From assembly GCA_016617785.1 (NCBI GenBank), contig JADILM010000003.1:1984001-2048000 (forward strand): DNA of 64,000 bases. The letters are read 5' to 3'. Made by a program: the position numbers and the translations under genes. The notes beneath the pieces were generated by a model. It searched no databases, was not told the DNA's origin, and worked only from the letters and a program-made list of their open reading frames with translations. Of the stretch, positions 49,875 to 60,600 are shown piece by piece; positions within the stretch are counted from its first letter, which is position 1, and the number at the start of each line of letters is the position of its first letter. This DNA is from Sporobolomyces roseus. Lineage: Eukaryota > Basidiomycota > Microbotryomycetes > Sporidiobolales > Sporidiobolaceae.

Positions 49875-50985
49875 CTATCTCCCATCGAAATCCTCAAAAG
49901 GAGGTGAATCACGATGTCATCTTGGTTCAGATCTGTCTCCCTTCACCCCTTCAACCTCATGACCGTTGATAACAGCCTGTCGACTTTGAGTCCTCCAGTC
50001 TCGCCCTTCACGATCTCGTCCAATAGCTCCTTCAAATTTCTGTTTGTCGATCAACATCTTGGAAGATAGATGCAGCGATTCCGAGTGTAGACCCTTCACT
50101 AGGAGCAGATCTGGCTCGATGTAAGTTCTGACGTCGAGAGAGAGAGGTGTCGAAGGTTGCGAAGTTTGCTGAGATGTACGAGAGCTAAACGTCTTCCCAA
50201 ATATCGCTTTACCCCTTCATCCTTGACAGCGAGAGTCGTGATGTGATCGATTCCAGCGAAGAAGTGATGCATAAAGCCCAAGTACGCGGGTCGTGTCTCT
50301 TCGAGGGCGAGATGGGTGAGTTTAGAGGTGTGGTCTCGGGTGAATATAGGAGTTGAAGTCGATCCGAGATCCTCTATCTCCGTGTCGCCTGGCATAGTCA
50401 ATCTTTGAAGATTGGGAAAGGACAGATCAGAGTCGTATCCGCCCATGATAAGCGTTCCTCAGGCAAACACCAGCTCTTCGAGATCTACGGAAAAACGACG
50501 AGTTTGGTCTTTCTTCCTCAAACTCAAACTCAAAAGAGAAGAACAGGAACTTACTCGAGAAGAGAGCGATCTCCCTGGTGTAAGTATAATCGATCTCCTT
50601 CGGGGTCCTCCTCCTCGTCGATTGAACCCGCATTCTCGCCCAATGAATAATCGCAAGTCACTCTTTCCCGTTTCTCATCGGCAGTTCAATCGAGTGAATG
50701 CCCTATAGCTCCATTCACCGTCAAGTATTCAGTTCTGCATAGACCATTCACTATGAGTTGGTCTGATTTCCTCTCGATTTCTGCCTCGTCTTCTTGATTG
50801 AATCCATTAACCCAAACTTCTTCCCGTAAACCCTCTTGAGCGATCCGAGTCCAGCTTCAGTGGGCTAGCGAGAGTGATCGAAGGGTGTACTGGCGCTATA
50901 GATACGTTTGATGGCTGTTGGAAGGAGAGTCGAAAGCGGAAGAAATGAGGAGGAGAATTTCGGGTGGAAAGGGAAGAGCTGACAT
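49875..50985 (-). pseudogene. F-box-like family copy C, decayed
   Basis: Read from ATG 50983-50985 the family start is clear (ALPFPPEILLLISSAF), but the frame then hits TAG at 50896-50898, TGA at 50857-50859 and TGA at 50686-50688, all in one frame of otherwise recognisable sequence (LREEVWVNGFNQEDEAEIER, TEYLTVNGAIGHS). The C-terminal half keeps FPNLQRLTMPGD, LTHLALEETRPA and LRHLSLSTSEL. A frameshift follows near 50095, then GLHSESLHLSSKML, another stop, and finally the family end motif PPFEDFDGR with TAG at 49875-49877. At least four stops and one frameshift make a working protein unlikely. Confidence 0.85.
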
Positions 50986-51543
50986 TGTGATAAAAGGGAA
51001 GTGCTGGTAGGTAGATCAGGTAGACCGGTGTACTTGCTGAGCTGAATTGAGTTGTGTATGGTCGAGGGAAAGAATCGGGAGATGAAGAGTGGAGAGGAAA
51101 GTGAAGAGCTGGAATGAAGGCGGAAGAACGAGTGGAAAGTTCCTTGCTAGACTTGGTGAGCTATCTTCGGGTTGTTTGAGAGTGATTCGAATCGCGGAAA
51201 GGGTCGAGGTCGGTCGGAGGAGGAAAAGGCTGAATTTAGCGAGAAGTGCGAATTTATGTCTTCCTCGCTCGTTTGGAGAAGCGAGCCTATATCTCTCGAG
51301 AAAGACTGCTGATTATAGAGATGTATAGGAAGAGAGATTCGGATGAAAGCGAAAACAGAATTTTCTTCGACTTTCGAAATTGCGAAACTCAAACGACGAC
51401 GACGTGAGACGGACCATGTCGAGTCGTAGCCCATATCCCGTAAGTGCAGTACAGCGACTCAACAAAGCATGTACAGACCAAAAATAGAGCGAATCCGGGG
51501 AAGGTAGACGAGATTCGCAGAATAATTTCCTCCTTCAAAGTCT
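50986..51543. other. Spacer and duplicated flank between copies C and D
   Basis: 558 bases. Its right part (about 51240-51410) resembles the non-coding 3' flank of copy E at about 53200-53370; see the findings. No ORF is convincing. Confidence 0.5.
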
Positions 51544-51880
51544 TCACGCGGTGGATACTTGATCGCAAAAAGCCTGCACATGTACTGTGACACCTCCATT
51601 GATCCAGATGAGCGCATCGTTTGTCAGGTAATCACGACCGATTCCGTCTCTGGATTCACCGTACAGCCCTATCTCTTTGGGCCGCCTTGATCGATTCGTG
51701 TTCACCCTTCGCAATTGTAAGGTCAACCTCACTCACTCTCGCGCCCGAGTTCATCGCCAGAGAATCCCAATAGTCTGAGCTCGAGGCCAGAAGATCCGTC
51801 GAATAGGATCTGCGGGCGGATGAGGTTCTTCGTCGAAACTTGCAAACGAGAGGTGCTATGATTAGGACGTTTCCAGCACT
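51544..51880 (-). pseudogene. F-box-like family remnant D (C-terminal part only)
   Basis: A short stretch resembling the last third of copy E. LGFSGDELGRESE matches E's LHLSGDELGTRETA. After a frame change, EIGLYGESRDGIGRDYL and IWINGGV match E's KVVLYGHTRESPGHDYS and TWLSRGGF in the same order. No F-box-like start or intact frame remains. It is a truncated duplicate. Confidence 0.75.
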
Positions 51881-52297
51881 CTCGACTCAGCGCCATTGTC
51901 AGCGATAGTGAACTCGTGTGGTAGTAGAAAAGACGATGCCCGGATAAGGAGAAGAGCATGTCGGCTCGAAGCTCAATTGATGAATTTGCGAATGAGCGAC
52001 GAAACGTCGAAAGTCGATCGACGAGTTCGCAGCGTATCTGAGGGGTCTATCAGACAGGAAGCGCCGTGTTTATCCAGAAGCGGTCCGAAGCAGCTCGTCA
52101 TCGTCAATGCTACACCTCCTCAGTCGAATCCGGGATCCGTTTGAGGATCCGACAAAGTTTGCACTGCCTCGATGCTTTCGTCTCCTCAAGGTGTACGATT
52201 TCGGCTCCTTGCATCTTCCCTTCCTTTCCTAATAACTCCTCTCACCTCACTCCCACCCTTCACCCTCCCAAGTCAACCCTTCACAATCGAATCGAAC
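51881..52297. promoter_or_regulatory. Region between remnant D and anchor protein 3
   Basis: 417 bases, ending in the C/T- and C-rich leader of anchor protein 3. It may include decayed 5' parts of copy D, but I cannot align them. Confidence 0.4.
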
Positions 52298-52714
52298 ATG
52301 TCCACTTCGCAACTCTCTTCGGATCCTACCCCTTACTCGGCCTTATCGAACGTAGCAGAGGATCCCCTACACTTCAATGACCCTCACACGCCTTCCCCAA
52401 GCTACTCGAGTGATGAAAAAGCAGCAAGCATGGATCCTTATCCAATCGATGGAACCCCTCGAACTCAACTCGAATTCTACCACAAGGAGCTCACTCGGTT
52501 AAGGAAGGAGAATGCGAAATTGAGGGAAGCGCAGCTGAAAGTGGGGCAAAAAGAACTGAACGAGTTACGAGGCGAAGCCTGGTGGGAGAAGAAGAACTTC
52601 GTGGACAACCTAATTCGTTTCAGAGACATCAGTGCATTGGTTGCCGTTGTCTTCTGGATCCTCGCCCTTGTATCCGGTCTCTGTGTGAAGTTCCTCTTCA
52701 AGCAAACTTGTTGA
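52298..52714 (+). CDS. Small coiled-coil tail-anchored protein 3
   Basis: A single exon of 138 aa. A Ser/Pro/Asp-rich N-terminal part of about 60 residues precedes the family motif (LEFYHKELTRLRKENAKLREAQ), a charged helix, and a membrane segment (ISALVAVVFWILALVSGLCVKFLF) followed by KQTC. Layout as in proteins 1 and 2. The frame is open further upstream to 52172, but the ATG at 52298 matches the N-terminus of protein 1 in style (MSTSQ against MSNLN). It converges on the intact F-box-like copy E. Confidence 0.78.
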   Translation: MSTSQLSSDPTPYSALSNVAEDPLHFNDPHTPSPSYSSDEKAASMDPYPIDGTPRTQLEFYHKELTRLRKENAKLREAQLKVGQKELNELRGEAWWEKKNFVDNLIRFRDISALVAVVFWILALVSGLCVKFLFKQTC

Positions 52715-53463
52715 AGACATCCCATAACGTTGTTCTCCCTCCTCACGAATTTTTGTGCTTTTCGCTTTCTGTCCTTTTTCGTTCATTTGTATCCCTCCTT
52801 GACAATCTCCTATACTTATATTGAACCTAATCTATCATTTTCAGCTCGCTTCAAAACCTATGGGACTCTCTTGCCTTGCTCGACGCAACGCTGATTGATA
52901 CGAGACGAGATTTTCGGCTTGGACCGCCTCGCAGCTTGCGGGCAGATCGTCTCAATATTGGCTTACAGAGCTTGGTACAACATTTGTAGCCCATTTGATT
53001 GGTCTGGAGAACTTTCTGAGCTGAACTGAGCTCATCAGGGTCAAAGCGAAGCGTCGAAAGATGAAAAATTGAAGTTCGGGGAGAAGATACAGAGCTAGAT
53101 CAAAGGCGAGGGACAGACCTTGTTTATTCATTAGATGATACTATCTCCTTGAGAATCGATCGAGTCGAGGAAGCGAGAAGAAGGCGGGACAAGAGAAGAG
53201 ACGAGTCTCGCGATAAGAGCGAGTTTGTACTCCCTCGCATGTCTGTAGAAGTGCGTCTATGTTGTTTTCAAAGCCCGCGTATGATGAGTGCATATTGCAG
53301 TAGACGAGAACGACAACAGAATCTAGTCGATTTTTGAAGTCGCGAAACTCAATCTCAAACGACGACGAGGCGGATTTCGAGCAGTTAAGGGCTTGAACTC
53401 GAGACAAGGCATGACTTTGACAGGTAAAATATAGATAGATAGAAAGGAGTTCATAAAGGTAAG
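52715..53463. other. Convergent region, anchor protein 3 / F-box-like E
   Basis: 749 bases between stops. The part at about 53200-53370 resembles 51240-51410 next to remnant D. No ORF is convincing. Confidence 0.5.
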
Positions 53464-54593
53464 CTAGACAAGGTTCACAGAATGATAACTTCCGTCGAAA
53501 TCCTCGAAAGGGGGATTCTCCATCTCGAAGAAGCCGCATCTGAATCCTCCTCGACTGAGCCAAGTGAACATTTCGAGTTCCTTCGCCGAGTAATCATGAC
53601 CAGGGCTCTCCCTTGTGTGACCGTAGAGTACCACCTTTTCCGCCTTGATCGATTCGTGCTCCCCCTTTCCGATCATAACCAGTTGCTGAGCTGTCTCCCT
53701 CGTTCCAAGCTCATCTCCAGAAAGGTGTAGCGTGTTGAGCTTGAGGCTTGGTGAATCCTCAAATAGGATTCGCAGAGAGAGTCCTTCAGAATCGAGGGCG
53801 ACAGAGAGGTGTTCGAGACTTGGTGATCGTTGCGCCTCCTTCATGATGATCGAGTATGCTTGAAGATCACTCGAGTCAAAGTCGCTTCGATTGAAAGCGA
53901 GAGAACGAGCGAGGGGGAGGACGTGTTCAACGAACGGTTCCAGCATTTCCGCTCGAAGTCCGTGGCAGTCCAGTGCAAAATGAGCGAGCTTGGGCATAGC
54001 CCTAGCATTAAATATAGTGGCGTAGTCAGAGTCGTCTCCTTCTATTCTGGCGGTATCGCAAAGTACGAGTCGGTCAAGATTTGGGAAGGAAAGGTCTGGC
54101 GAGTCGATAAGGAAGACGGTAGCGTTGCGTACATGGAGAGTCTCGAGGTCTATAATCTCCACCATATCAGTCACAGTTGAGAGAGCCATGGCGAACAAAA
54201 AGGGAACTCACGAGGGAACTTTGAAATCGTCGCAATCGATACATCAACGTCGAGGCTCAAATAACTGATCCCTCTGAACCGTTCCAACACAGCGAAATCT
54301 TCCAGAAGATTCACTTCGGCACAATGACAATACAACTGCGTCGTCTCCATCTCATTGAACGGGGCCTTTTCGAGTGTAGCAAAGGTTTTCTCGTTTTGAA
54401 CAGTCTCGGACGAGAGCCAGATCGACTTTGCCAGTTGGGATTGAGCGAGACTAGTCCAACTTGGGTGGACAAGAGCGAATGAACGAAGATTTCTACTGTA
54501 GTCGACGCCGAGATAGTCGTCTCGAGGGAATGGGTCGACTGCGATGCGGAATGTGTCGAGGAGGAGTTCAGGTGGGAGAGATTGAATTGACAT
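53464..54593 (-). CDS. F-box-like family protein E (intact)
   Basis: Two exons, 54212-54593 and 53464-54149, phase 1, 355 aa. F-box-like start (QSLPPELLLDTFRIA, then LRSFALVHPSWTSLAQSQLAKSI). The intron follows ATISKFP, equivalent to FARFP in A and B. Leucine-rich segments: LETLHVRNATV, FPNLDRLVLCDT, MPKLAHFALDCHGL, SLEHLSVALDSE, LNTLHLSGDELG. The end has the family motif PPFEDFDG plus an extra SYHSVNLV. Same presumed role as A and B. Confidence 0.8.
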
Positions 54594-55215
54594 GCTGATA
54601 ATCGGAGTGGATCGATAGCCTGATTACGATGGAGAGGCTGTCATGAAAACGAGAATTCAGTCTGCGACTTTGAAGAAGAGAAAGGAGGAAAAGTCGAGAC
54701 TGACCAGCTTCTGTTTCTGCTGGTGACCTCGACTACTCCTCGATACTATATCCAGCTATGTAGGAGTATGCTCTGAGTGATTTGCGAGTCAGAGAGATGA
54801 AGGAGAGAGAGATGGTCAGCGCAATTGATTTGAGGAATAGTCTCTCGAGTGGAGCAGAACAGCTAGAACTCACCTTGATCCAACACACTATCCCTTCAAT
54901 CGCCTCTACAGTCTATCACTCGTCCTCGTCGTCTGTGAGGGTGAGAAGAGAGAGGAAGAGCCCTCCCTCCCCTCCTATTCCCCTCTCTTTCGCACAGACC
55001 CCTTTTTACCACTCACCCATCTCATCCCTCATCCTCCTTCACTTTTCACATCCCGACTCACAAACAAACAAACAGTGATCAAGAGGATGTGAACTATTCT
55101 TCTCTCTCTCCCATCTTCACTTCTCCCCTCCAAACCTTCAATTCACTCTCAAACTTCGAACCTCCTCCTCACCTTCTTCCCTCACTAGCCCTCACTCGTA
55201 CGCTCACTTTCAAGA
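54594..55215. other. Intergenic region, F-box-like E / PPxY protein
   Basis: 622 bases between divergent genes. The right half is strongly C/T-rich with CAAACAAACAAACA near 55060-55074. A short ORF at 54782-55078 has no recognisable content. Confidence 0.4.
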
Positions 55216-55638
55216 ATGAACGCCTTCACTTCCCCTCTTGGTCCACTCCACTTCTCTCATCCCTCTCAATCTCCCTCCTTCGTTCTCCCTCTTCCCTCTT
55301 CATCTCGTCTAGAATCATTCTTCCGCTCGCCCTCCTCGTCGTCCTCGTCTAAGCCCACTCAGAACGAGAAGGACAAGAAGACCCTACCGATCGAAGTGGA
55401 ATGGATTGAAACCGAGAAGGAGAATACTTTCACTCCCCTCGAAGAAAGCGATAGGAACGATTCTTCCCCTCCCCCTCCATACTGTCAATCTACCGGGGAA
55501 GATCTCTACTGCAAGGATGTAGAAGTGAAGATGAGTGAGAAGGACAGGAAGGAGCAAGAGAAGTTGGAGAGGAGGAGAAAGGAGTTGATCGAAGCGGATA
55601 AGATGATGAGTGAGGCGTCGAAATCGTACGGGATTTAG
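55216..55638 (+). CDS. Small hypothetical protein with a PPxY motif
   Basis: A single exon of 140 aa. The first half is Ser/Pro/Phe-rich (SRLESFFRSPSSSSSSKP). DSSPPPPYCQSTGEDLYC follows, which contains a PPxY motif of the type bound by WW domains such as those of Rsp5/Nedd4 ligases. The C-terminal third is a charged helix (EKDRKEQEKLERRRKELIEADKMM). No membrane segment is seen. Coding is supported by the ordered composition and the C/T-rich leader, not by a known family. Confidence 0.6.
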   Translation: MNAFTSPLGPLHFSHPSQSPSFVLPLPSSSRLESFFRSPSSSSSSKPTQNEKDKKTLPIEVEWIETEKENTFTPLEESDRNDSSPPPPYCQSTGEDLYCKDVEVKMSEKDRKEQEKLERRRKELIEADKMMSEASKSYGI

Positions 55639-56098
55639 GTGGTGAATAGGCTGTCTTATTTGTCCTTGGTCGTTGTCTGTCTTTATTGTTTTCTTTGTTG
55701 CTTGTAAATTCGACCTGCAGTCACTCTCATTGCCGAAAGCTAGGAATTTTCGAACGAGAGGGAAACGACGGACCTGAACGCGTCGGGCAGGGAGGATGTC
55801 TTGACAAGGCGAGGCATCTGATCAGCGACGAGAGAGCATGCCCAGCGACGAGAGCTCTTCACGAGGTGGCCTGTCGAAGCGAAAGGAGTCTACGAGTTTC
55901 GAGGGGAAGCCTCCTATGTCGCTTTCCTTATTCCGTTCAACTGTTCAGGTAAGGATGGCCAGAACGTCGATGGGTTTGAACTATGTCGCATGGGAAACGA
56001 GCAGCGGGCGAAGTAGACAGGATTTAGGTGAAATGACTACTATTTATAATTTCGTTTTGTGCAATTTGTACGGTTTCGATGACTGTTGACGCCTACGA
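55639..56098. other. Convergent 3' region, PPxY protein / Hsp31-like
   Basis: 460 bases between stop codons. Short ORFs only; nothing recognised. Confidence 0.4.
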
Positions 56099-57309
56099 TT
56101 ACTCGCGAGCCTTGATAGCCTTGACGAGCGCAGCACCGAGAGCGGAAGCGGAAGCGGGGTTTCCACCAGTGAGGAGAAGCTTGCCATCCTTGACATCTTC
56201 GACAACCTCCTCTCCCCAAGGTTGACGGGAAAGCTGGAATTCGGCACCGGCAGCGCGGAGCTCCTTCTCGACAAGGAAGGGGATCTCCTATAGAAGCGTA
56301 CGAAATGGGGGGAATCAGATTTAGAACAGTAGAGCTCGAGCGGGATCTCCCTGAACTCACCTTGACCAAACCGGCCATCTCCTCCTCTTCGTCCGAGAAG
56401 CAAGTGATCTAGATAGAGAGCACAGTCAGTATTAGCCTCGTTCACAGCGGGATTCGGTTTGAACACTCACCTTCTTTCCCTTGACGAATCGCTCACCGTT
56501 CGAGTCCTTCACGTTGAGGAAGACGGTAGGACCGTGGCAGACGGACGAAGTAGGCTTCTTTGAGTCGTAGAATTCGAGAATGAGCTTCTGGTTGGTAGAG
56601 TCGTCGGTAAGATCGAAGACGGGGCCCTGTTTTCAGAAAGAAAGTCGATATCTGTGAGTGATATGCGTTTCCCCGAATACAAAATGAAATCGAGCTCACG
56701 TGTCCACCGACGGCGAGGTAAGCAACGAAGTCGGAAGCCTTGACGTCTGAAAGCTGTTACCAAAAGAGCAGGAGATCAGTCGGGAGAACTTTCGCATAGT
56801 TGGTTGCAACTGAACGAACCTTGACGGTGTTCTCGATCTGCTTGGTGATTTCGGCATCACCGAGGAACTCCTTGGACTCGGGGTCGTCCTTGAAGGCATC
56901 TCGAGAGCTGGGGTCGAGGGGTGCCTTGCCTCCCTTGGGTGAAGCGAAAACAACCTCGTAACCGGCCTTGGTGACTTGGTAATAAGGGTGAGCAGCCTGG
57001 AGTCGGAATCGATCGATAGATGAGGCGATGTCGTAGCAGTGATGAATAATGAACCGGAGGTGGTCGAAGGGTGGTCGGGACGAAGGAAGGAAGAAGAAAG
57101 TCGAATCGAATTTTCGTCAGCTTCCGCACCCTGCCTCCAGCCCATGCAGAAGAGACGTACCTCAGGAAGGTACCAACCAGTGGGCTTTCCACTAATCATT
57201 TGGTCGTGAGACGAAAGAACGAAGAGAACCTTGAGAAGAATGACGCGCATCGGTTAGCTAGCTTGTGAGACAGCAACTACGTGATAGAGAGACTCACTTT
57301 TCCGGGCAT
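56099..57309 (-). CDS. Hsp31/DJ-1-family glyoxalase-like protein
   Basis: About seven exons; the first, 57298-57309, codes only MPGK and the last ends at TAA 56099-56101. The product is about 233 aa, close to yeast Hsp31. Seen: VLFVLSSHDQM, the lid-region SGKPTGWYLPE, YYQVTKAGYEVVFASPKGG, YLAVGGHGPVFDL, and the nucleophile elbow SSVCHGP with Cys about 134 and His 135. DEEEEMAGL and a C-terminal LLTGGNPASASALG match the family. Members detoxify methylglyoxal without glutathione and take part in oxidative and stationary-phase stress. It lies divergent from an ABC exporter, with 305 bp between starts. Confidence 0.92.
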
Positions 57310-57614
57310 GTTGATGATTGATTGAGAGTTGTGTAGTGAAGAGAAGAGCAGAAGTGAAGTGAAGGGAAGAGGAAGAAGAGAGGGAGGAGAAGAAACACTC
57401 GAGGTGCAAACAGTTCGGACAAACTTCGGACACTTGAAAATCGTCATCTACCGAATCCTCCACAGTCATGCGCGGCTTCGCTTCAACGCTGTACTAAAGG
57501 CCAAAGTTGTCAACGTACTGCCAAAAAATTGCGAGTATTCTATATCCGAGTTCCAAAAATCGCGAATACGGACAAGCGATTTTCCTCTTATTTCAACCAC
57601 TTTCCATCGATATC
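57310..57614. promoter_or_regulatory. Divergent promoter, Hsp31-like / ABC transporter
   Basis: 305 bases between two start codons of stress- or detoxification-type genes. Purine-rich near 57355-57395 (GAAGTGAAGGGAAGAGGAAG); no clear stress element is identified by eye. Confidence 0.5.
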
Positions 57615-60600
57615 ATGGATCTCGAGCCGGTCACTTCGAGCTCGGCTGTATCAACAGGCGACTCGCTACCTCATGGCCTTCCTTTACGATTCTCCAACTT
57701 GTCGATCCCAGATCCAGGAGGAAGAAGCGGATCAGATGTACTCGTCGACACCCTCTCGAGTTCGATGCTAGACTTAGCCACTTTGGGACCACTGAGAAGA
57801 GTAATCAGGGCAGCTAGTCAGCCAAAGATCAAGGGAGACAAGGGGAAAGCAAAGATGCTCGTTTCTGAAGTGGAGGGAATCGTCAACCAGGTGAGCAAAT
57901 ACTCTGTAATCTTCTTCGATGAAATGAAGGAGCTCCAAAGGGCCGCTCTGCAGTCACGCGAGAGCTCCAGTGTCAGATGGGAGAAAGTTGTTGATCATCG
58001 ATTCTGACCTATTTTGGAATTCGATTGAATGTATAGGGAGAACTCCTGCTAGTCCTAGGTCCACCTACTTCGAATGCTAGCGTACTGGTACGAGGACTCT
58101 CCAGCTGTAGCGAACTTCCGCTCTCCGATACAACACAACTCGATTATGGACTCCTCCCTCCCTCTTCCGCTCAAAGACCATCCTTCGCCAGTCTCACAGA
58201 ACGCAGGAAGCACAACATTCGATCCTCGATAGTCCACATGGATGACCGCGACGTTCACTTCGCTACCCTGTCCCTCAAATCCTCCCTTCTTCCCGTTTCT
58301 CATTCCAAAACTCCTCGAAACCGACAAGATGGATCGACTAGGAAGCAGTGGGCAGAAGAGAAGATGAACGCAGTCGTGGACGAATTGGGATTGAGTCACG
58401 CGTTGGAGACTCCAGTGGGAAACCCGATGGTACGAGGATTGAGTGGAGGAGAACGAAAAAGGGCGTCGATGGCAGAGGTTCTGCTGACGAGGGCTGCAGT
58501 ACTCTTGCTCGACGGACCGTTCAACGGACTCGACTCGTCGACCGCATTGGGTATGACCGAGTACCTTCGAGATTGGGCAAAAGGAGGAAAACGAAGTATC
58601 GTGGTAACGACTCCTCATTGCGCCGATTCGCTCTTCGAACTATTCGACAAGGTTCTCGTGCTCGACTCGCAAGGACGACAGATCTTCTTCGGTCGAACGA
58701 CAGAAGCGCAGACCTACTTCGAATCTCTCGGTTTAGGATTTCGAAGGAGGGTGGACCTTGGAGAGGGAGTGGCAGAATTCTTAGTCGGATGTAACGAAGG
58801 AAGAGGGAACGATAGAGAGTTGGAGCGAGCTTGGCAAGCATCGACACAGCGCAAAGCTCTTCAACACGACTTTGACACTTACGACTCTTCCTACCCTTTC
58901 TCTTCTTGCGCCGAACCTTTCCTCGCCGCTCTTCAAGGAGAAAAGTCCGCCTTGACTCCCAAATCTTCACACTTCACCGTCTCCTTCGCTCGACAAGTCA
59001 CCCTCCTCACTCGTCGTCAATATGCCTTGATCAAATCCGAACTTCCCGCCTACGTTACGAAAACAACCGTCAACCTCCTTCTTTCCCTCACTTGCGGAAC
59101 TCTCTTCTTCCGCCTCCCCGCTACGACCGAACACGCCTTCACCCGAGGATCTCTCCTCCTCCTCAGTATCATGTTCAACGCCTACCTCTCGCTCGCTGAA
59201 CTTGGGAAAACAATCGAAGGAAGGGATATCGTCAAACGTCAAGGGGATTACGGGTTCTTCTCTGCTTCAGCTCTAGCGGTTGCAAGGGTACTCGGAGATC
59301 TGCCTCTCATCGGTGTCCAATGTCTATTGTTCGGAACGATCACCTATCTTTTCGCTGGTCTACAGGTTCGTTCTCTCTCAATCCCTTTTCGTGATACCAG
59401 GAGCTGACTCAACCTTGCACAGCCTTCTTTTGAGCGCTTCGCCATCTACATATGCTTCGTTTACGCCACCGCACTCAACCTGAGTTGTTTGTTCCGAATG
59501 TTTGCCGCTTTCAGTCCAAACTTCGAAAGTGCGATTCGATTCTGTGGTGTCGCTCTCAACATCCTCGTCATGTGAGTCTATCACTATGCACCAGTCTCTC
59601 GTATTTGCTGACTCGGTTCTATCTTCAGGTACGCTGGTTACTTCATTCCGACTCCCTCGATGCGACCTTGGCTCAAGTGGATTCATTACATCGTTGACCC
59701 GATATCCTACTCCTATGAGGTGAGTTGAATCCTCGCTCAGTCTCTGAGCTTCTGTTGATCTGTTTGATTGCAGGCCGTTCTCGCAAACGAATTCCACAAC
59801 CTCGATCTCGTTTGCTCTCCCGCTCAAATCGTTCCTTCTGGTCCCGACTATGCGAATGTATCGTCCGAATATCAAACCTGCACTCTACCTGGATCAACTC
59901 CCGGCTCGCTCACAGTATCAGGAGATCGCTATCTCGCGCTTTCCTACGATTTCCACTATTCTCGAATTTGGCGAAACCTCGGAATCATCGCTCTTCAAGC
60001 CACAGTCTTCCTTGTTGTCGGAGTCATTGCTACAAACTTCCTTCATTTCGCACCTGGAGGAACGAAGCGAGTATGGATGAGATCGAAGAGGGTGATGAGG
60101 AGATTGAGGCATACTTGGTACAAACGAGAATCACTCGATGGCGAAGATCAAACTCTGTTGAGTGGAGCCGAGGAAGGGTTGAGTGGAGAAGACGAAGATC
60201 TTGTTGGTGATGATGAACAGTATGGAGGAGACGACGAGTCGCCTGTTGGAGGTTTCGAAATGGAGGGATCGACACTCAGCGTGAGCAGATTTTCACTTTC
60301 GACTCGCTTGACCCAGGCTAACCGCCCGCCATCTACAGTGGTCTGATGTCTCTCTCTGGGTCGATACGGCTCTCGAAACCCGTCGACTTCTCGATCGAAT
60401 TACTGGTTACATCAAACCTGGTCGAACTTGTGCTCTTCTCGGAGCTTCGGGCGCTGGAAAGTCAACTCGTGAGTCGCCCCTTCTCTCTTGACCTGATCTG
60501 AGACTGATATCACTCTCGGTAGTCCTCAACGTGCTTGCCGGAAGATCTGTCGGTGTTGTGCGAGGCAACATTCGTGCGAATGGAATCGCCCCGGATAGCG

